Assembly (NCBI GenBank): GCA_036393335.1
Contig: DASWHD010000205.1
Location: 1 to 10,904 of the forward strand
DNA from: DASWHD01 sp036393335
GTDB taxonomy: Bacteria; CG2-30-53-67; CG2-30-70-394
DNA length: 10,904 bases
Direction: 5' to 3'
The translations under genes and the position numbers were made by a program. Positions within the stretch are counted from its first letter, which is position 1. Each line of letters opens with the position of its first letter. Positions 6,911 to 10,904 of the stretch are shown here, piece by piece. Under the pieces are notes generated by a model that worked only from the letters and a program-made list of their open reading frames with translations, had not been told where the DNA came from and ran no database searches.

Positions 6911-7336
6911 ATGATCGATCTCGACGTCACCGTCCTCATCCAGATCGCCAACTTCCTGGTGTTGATCGCGATCCTGAACCGGGTCCTCTATCGACCGTTG
7001 TTGCGGGTGTTGGAGGAGCGCCGCCAGCGCACCGCGGGGACCCTCGCTCAGGTCGAGACCGTCGAGGAGCAGGGGGAGGGGCTGCTGGCGTCGTACGAGG
7101 CGGACATCGCCGTCGCCCACAGCGAGGCGCGCTCGCTGGTCCAGGCGCAGGCCGGCCAGGCCGAGGCCGAGGCCGAGAAGATCGTCGCGGAGGCGAAGGC
7201 CCGCGCCGACCAGGAGCTCGCCGAGGCGGAGAAGGTGTTGCAGCGCCGGCGGGCCGAGCTGACGGCGGAGCTGGCGGAAGAGGTCGAAGGCCTGGCGCAC
7301 CAGATCGCCGGCAAGGTCCTGGGGAGGCCGGTGTGA
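6911..7336 (+). CDS. atpX: ATP synthase Fo subunit b' (first of two b-type subunits)
   Basis: A 141-aa peripheral-stalk subunit of the F1Fo ATP synthase, anchored by one membrane segment. Residues about 5-23 (DVTVLIQIANFLVLIAILN) form the N-terminal helix, followed by VLYRPLLRVLEERR and a long charged coiled coil (to about 120) with EAEAEK repeats, as expected for the stalk that holds F1 still against the rotor. ATG 6911 is preferred over the in-frame ATG 6878 because it gives the family-typical N-terminus and has TAAGG at 6897-6901. The next gene overlaps by 4 nt. The symbol follows the use for b' in Geobacter-like genomes; b' is also called atpF2. Confidence 0.88.
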   Translation: MIDLDVTVLIQIANFLVLIAILNRVLYRPLLRVLEERRQRTAGTLAQVETVEEQGEGLLASYEADIAVAHSEARSLVQAQAGQAEAEAEKIVAEAKARADQELAEAEKVLQRRRAELTAELAEEVEGLAHQIAGKVLGRPV

Positions 7337-7884
7337 GCGGCCCGCGCTCCGCCGTCCTCGCCGGGGCGGTGGTCGTGCTCGCCGCCTCCACCGCGTGGGG
7401 AGCGGAGCACGGTGGCGCGCCGAGCGGCGACATCGTCCAGCGCCTCGTCAACTTCGCCCTCGCCGCGGGGGTCCTGGTGTGGGTCTTCACCCGGGTCTTC
7501 TCCCTGCGCGATTTCTTTGCCGCCCGCCGTGGCGCCATCGAGAGCGAGCTGGCAAGCGGCGAGCGGCAGTTGCAGGAGGCCAAGGCGCGCATCGCGGCGG
7601 TGCGGGAGCAGGTCGCCCGCGTCGGGCAGGAGGTGGAGACGATCCTCGGCACCGGCCGCCACCAGGCGGAGGCGGAGGCCAAGCGCATCGTCGACACCGG
7701 CCGGGAGCGTAGCCGGCGCATCGCCGAGATCGCCCGTCAGGCGCGCGAGCAGGAGGAAAATCGCCTCGTTGCGGAGGTGCGGGAGGAGCTGGTCGACCGA
7801 GCCCTGCGCACGGCCGAGGCCCTGGTGGCGGAGCGCTTCGACGAGAACGACCATCGCCGTCTGATCGAGGAGGCCCTGTCGTGA
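7333..7884 (+). CDS. atpF: ATP synthase Fo subunit b with signal peptide
   Basis: The product is 183 aa. The GTG start at 7333 overlaps the previous stop (GTGA) and has GGGGAGG at 7321-7327. An N-terminal signal peptide (about residues 1-23, hydrophobic core AVLAGAVVVLAAS, probable cleavage after AWG) precedes the mature N-terminus AEHGG. The membrane segment is about 36-55 (RLVNFALAAGVLVWVFTRVF) and the rest is a charged coiled coil with ERQLQEAKARIAAVREQV and EAEAEAKRIVDTGRE. Signal-peptide-bearing b subunits paired with a b' are characteristic of deltaproteobacterial and some other ATP synthases. It pairs with b' as a heterodimeric stalk (inferred). The next gene overlaps its stop. Confidence 0.92.
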   Translation: MSGPRSAVLAGAVVVLAASTAWGAEHGGAPSGDIVQRLVNFALAAGVLVWVFTRVFSLRDFFAARRGAIESELASGERQLQEAKARIAAVREQVARVGQEVETILGTGRHQAEAEAKRIVDTGRERSRRIAEIARQAREQEENRLVAEVREELVDRALRTAEALVAERFDENDHRRLIEEALS

Positions 7885-8438
7885 TGCACACCGAGAGCGC
7901 GCAGCTCTATGCGGGCGTCCTCCTCGACCTCGCGGACGCGGCCGGCGCCACCGACCGGGTGGCCGGCGAGGTGCAGGACGTCGCCGGCCTGTTCGCCGCG
8001 ACCCCGGGGCTGGATCGCTTCTTCGCCAGCCCGGTGCAGCGCGTCGAGCCCAAGCGGCAGGTGCTCGGTCAGATCGTCGACGGCCTCGGCGTGTCGGACC
8101 TGACCCGGCGCTTTCTCGGGGTGCTGCTGGACAACCGGCGGTTCCAGCTCATGCCGGCCATCGCCGCGACCTTCCGCGAGCGGCTCGATACGCGGCGCGG
8201 CATCCTGCGGGTGCAGGTGGAGAGCGCGCGTGGCCTGAGCCAGGCGGAGGTGGCAACGATCGCCGCGCGCCTCGGCACGCGGTTGGGCAAGAGCGTCGAC
8301 GTGGAGGTGGCGGCGCGACCGGAGCTGATCGGCGGCCTGGTCGCCCACGTGGCGAGCGAGGAGATCGACGGCAGCGTGCGTGGCAAGCTGCGCGGCCTGC
8401 GCACCGCCCTGCTGCAGGGCGTGCAGGCAGCAAGTTAA
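7881..8438 (+). CDS. atpH: ATP synthase F1 subunit delta
   Basis: The product is 185 aa and joins the b/b' stalk to the top of the alpha3beta3 head (OSCP-like). The N-terminal helical domain begins with SAQLYAGVLLDLADAAG; the FLGVLLDNRRFQLMPAIAATFRE segment (about residues 75-97) and the C-terminal LIGGLVAHVASEEIDGSVRGKL (about 154-175) are the delta-family hallmarks. GTG 7881 is chosen because AGGAGG (7868-7873) lies 7 nt upstream and it makes a GTGA overlap with the atpF stop; ATG 7884, one codon later, is an equal alternative. Confidence 0.92.
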   Translation: MMHTESAQLYAGVLLDLADAAGATDRVAGEVQDVAGLFAATPGLDRFFASPVQRVEPKRQVLGQIVDGLGVSDLTRRFLGVLLDNRRFQLMPAIAATFRERLDTRRGILRVQVESARGLSQAEVATIAARLGTRLGKSVDVEVAARPELIGGLVAHVASEEIDGSVRGKLRGLRTALLQGVQAAS

Positions 8439-8489
8439 GGTTACCCGCCGGCACGCGACGGCCCGCGGGACAGGGAGGACGGAGGAGTC

Positions 8490-10010
<1,521 letters not shown>

Positions 10011-10021
10011 CGATTGGCTGT

Positions 10022-10092
10022 TAGCGTTCAGCTGTCAGCTTATAAGGAAAGCAAGAACTCATATCGCCCACTCAGCTAACTGCTGACCGCTA
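10022..10092. repeat. Inverted-repeat element between atpA and atpG
   Basis: Two 19-nt arms, 10022-10040 and 10074-10092, are reverse complements with 16 of 19 matches (counted by eye); each contains TCAGC-type units (left arm TTCAGCTGTCAGC, right arm CAGCTAACTGCTGACC). The 33-nt interior is AT-richer than the flanking genes. The right arm ends 3 nt before the atpG ATG. It resembles the small CAGCTGTCAGC-type intergenic repeats spread in some bacterial genomes, possibly a MITE or REP-like insertion. Confidence 0.65.
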
Positions 10093-10095
10093 CCC

Positions 10096-10904
10096 ATGCC
10101 TTCTCTGAAAGACATCCGCAACCGCATCGCCAGCGTGAAGAGCACGCAGCAGATCACCAAGGCGATGAAGATGGTGTCGGGGGCCAAGATGCGCCGGGCG
10201 CACGCCGCCGCGGTGGCGGCGCGTCCCTACGCCGCCAAGGTGGAAGAGCTAATGCGCCGCGTGGCGGCCGCGAGCACCGAGGTCTCCCATCCGCTCCTCC
10301 AACGGCCCGATGCGCGGCGCGCCGTGATCGTGGTGGTGACCTCCGATCGCGGCCTGTGTGGCGGCTTCAACCACCAGCTCCTGCGCAAGATCGAGGCGGA
10401 GATCCGCAGCGCGGCCGAGTGGCACCACCAACTGGTGGCGGTGGGGCGCAAGGGCCGCGACTACCTGCGCAAGCGCGGCTACGACGTGATCGACTCCCAT
10501 GTGGAGATGGGCGGCAAGTTCACCGCCGAGTTCGTCCGCGAGCTGGTGGCGCGCCCCATCGAGTGGTTCGCGAACGGCGACATCGGCCGTGTCGCGCTGG
10601 CCTTCAACGCCTTCCGCTCCGCCCTCTCGCAGGTGGCGACCTTCGAGGAGGTGCTGCCGGTGCCCCTGCCGGAGACGGCCGCCGAGGAGCCGGTGCCGGG
10701 CGCGGCCGAGTACCTCTTCGAGCCCAACGCTGCCGCGGTGCTCGCCGCCTTGCTGCCACGCTACGTGGAGAGCCGCGTCCTCCATGCCCTCCTCGAGTCG
10801 GAGGTGAGTGAGCACTCGGCGCGCATGACCGCCATGGATGCCGCCACCAACAACGCGGACGAGCTGATCCGCCACCTCACCCTGACCATGAACCGCGCCC
10901 GCCA
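10096..10904 (+). CDS. atpG: ATP synthase F1 subunit gamma (3' end outside window)
   Basis: The central rotor shaft of F1. Visible are 269 codons with the family N-terminus PSLKDIRNRIASVKSTQQIT and KAMKMVSGAKMRRA (about residues 1-36), the TSDRGLCGGFN motif (about 83-93), and the conserved C-terminal part ESEVSEHSARMTAMDAATNNA (about 235-255), so only a few dozen residues are missing. The start at 10096 gives the normal N-terminus. No Shine-Dalgarno is visible in the preceding bases, which belong to an inverted-repeat element; translation may depend on coupling to atpA or on an unstructured leader. Confidence 0.96.
   Translation, partial: MPSLKDIRNRIASVKSTQQITKAMKMVSGAKMRRAHAAAVAARPYAAKVEELMRRVAAASTEVSHPLLQRPDARRAVIVVVTSDRGLCGGFNHQLLRKIEAEIRSAAEWHHQLVAVGRKGRDYLRKRGYDVIDSHVEMGGKFTAEFVRELVARPIEWFANGDIGRVALAFNAFRSALSQVATFEEVLPVPLPETAAEEPVPGAAEYLFEPNAAAVLAALLPRYVESRVLHALLESEVSEHSARMTAMDAATNNADELIRHLTLTMNRAR

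Noticed and set aside
6484..7332. Long plus-strand frame leading into atpF
   Set aside because: It runs through a tRNA gene, the intergenic region and out-of-frame atpX; only the part from GTG 7333 is real.

Overview
This is a GC-rich bacterial window in two parts. The right third (about 6.9-10.9 kb) is housekeeping: the front of an F1Fo ATP synthase operon in the order b', b, delta, alpha, gamma, leaving the window inside atpG. Two b-type subunits, the second with a signal peptide, and no atpI/atpB/atpE directly upstream suggest a deltaproteobacterial (Desulfobacterota/Geobacter-like) arrangement. This taxonomic call is inference from gene order and protein style; no marker gene was compared. 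Three tRNA genes with encoded CCA ends, Ser(TGA), Ser(GCT) and Arg(ACG), lie upstream on the minus strand. The Ser pair has a recognisable promoter and a good Rho-independent terminator.

The left part (1 to about 5.9 kb) looks accessory. From the left it holds a translationally coupled minus-strand pair (a DUF1828/DUF1829-type protein and a DUF6978-like protein). A divergent plus-strand gene follows, coding for an uncharacterised protein with an HTH-like N-terminus and a charged helical C-terminus. Next come a degenerate tRNA-Arg copy, an AAA_14/DUF4143 ATPase with a PD-(D/E)xK-like C-terminal motif, and a formate-tetrahydrofolate ligase gene that is short at the N-terminus and frameshifted near the C-terminus. 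The degenerate tRNA-Arg and the intact tRNA-Arg are in the same orientation and bracket the AAA gene and the fhs remnant. This suggests an old tRNA-Arg-associated insertion or duplication, but no integrase is visible.

Points most worth a second look: (1) the coupled DUF1828/DUF6978 pair with its divergent HTH neighbour, a possible uncharacterised accessory or defence module; (2) the direct repeat of intact and decayed tRNA-Arg; (3) the fhs reading-frame break; (4) an AT-richer inverted-repeat element wedged between atpA and atpG, ending 3 nt before the atpG start where no Shine-Dalgarno is seen; (5) palindromes upstream of the atp promoter and at the start of the AAA gene. I found no CRISPR array, IS element, transposase or recombinase.
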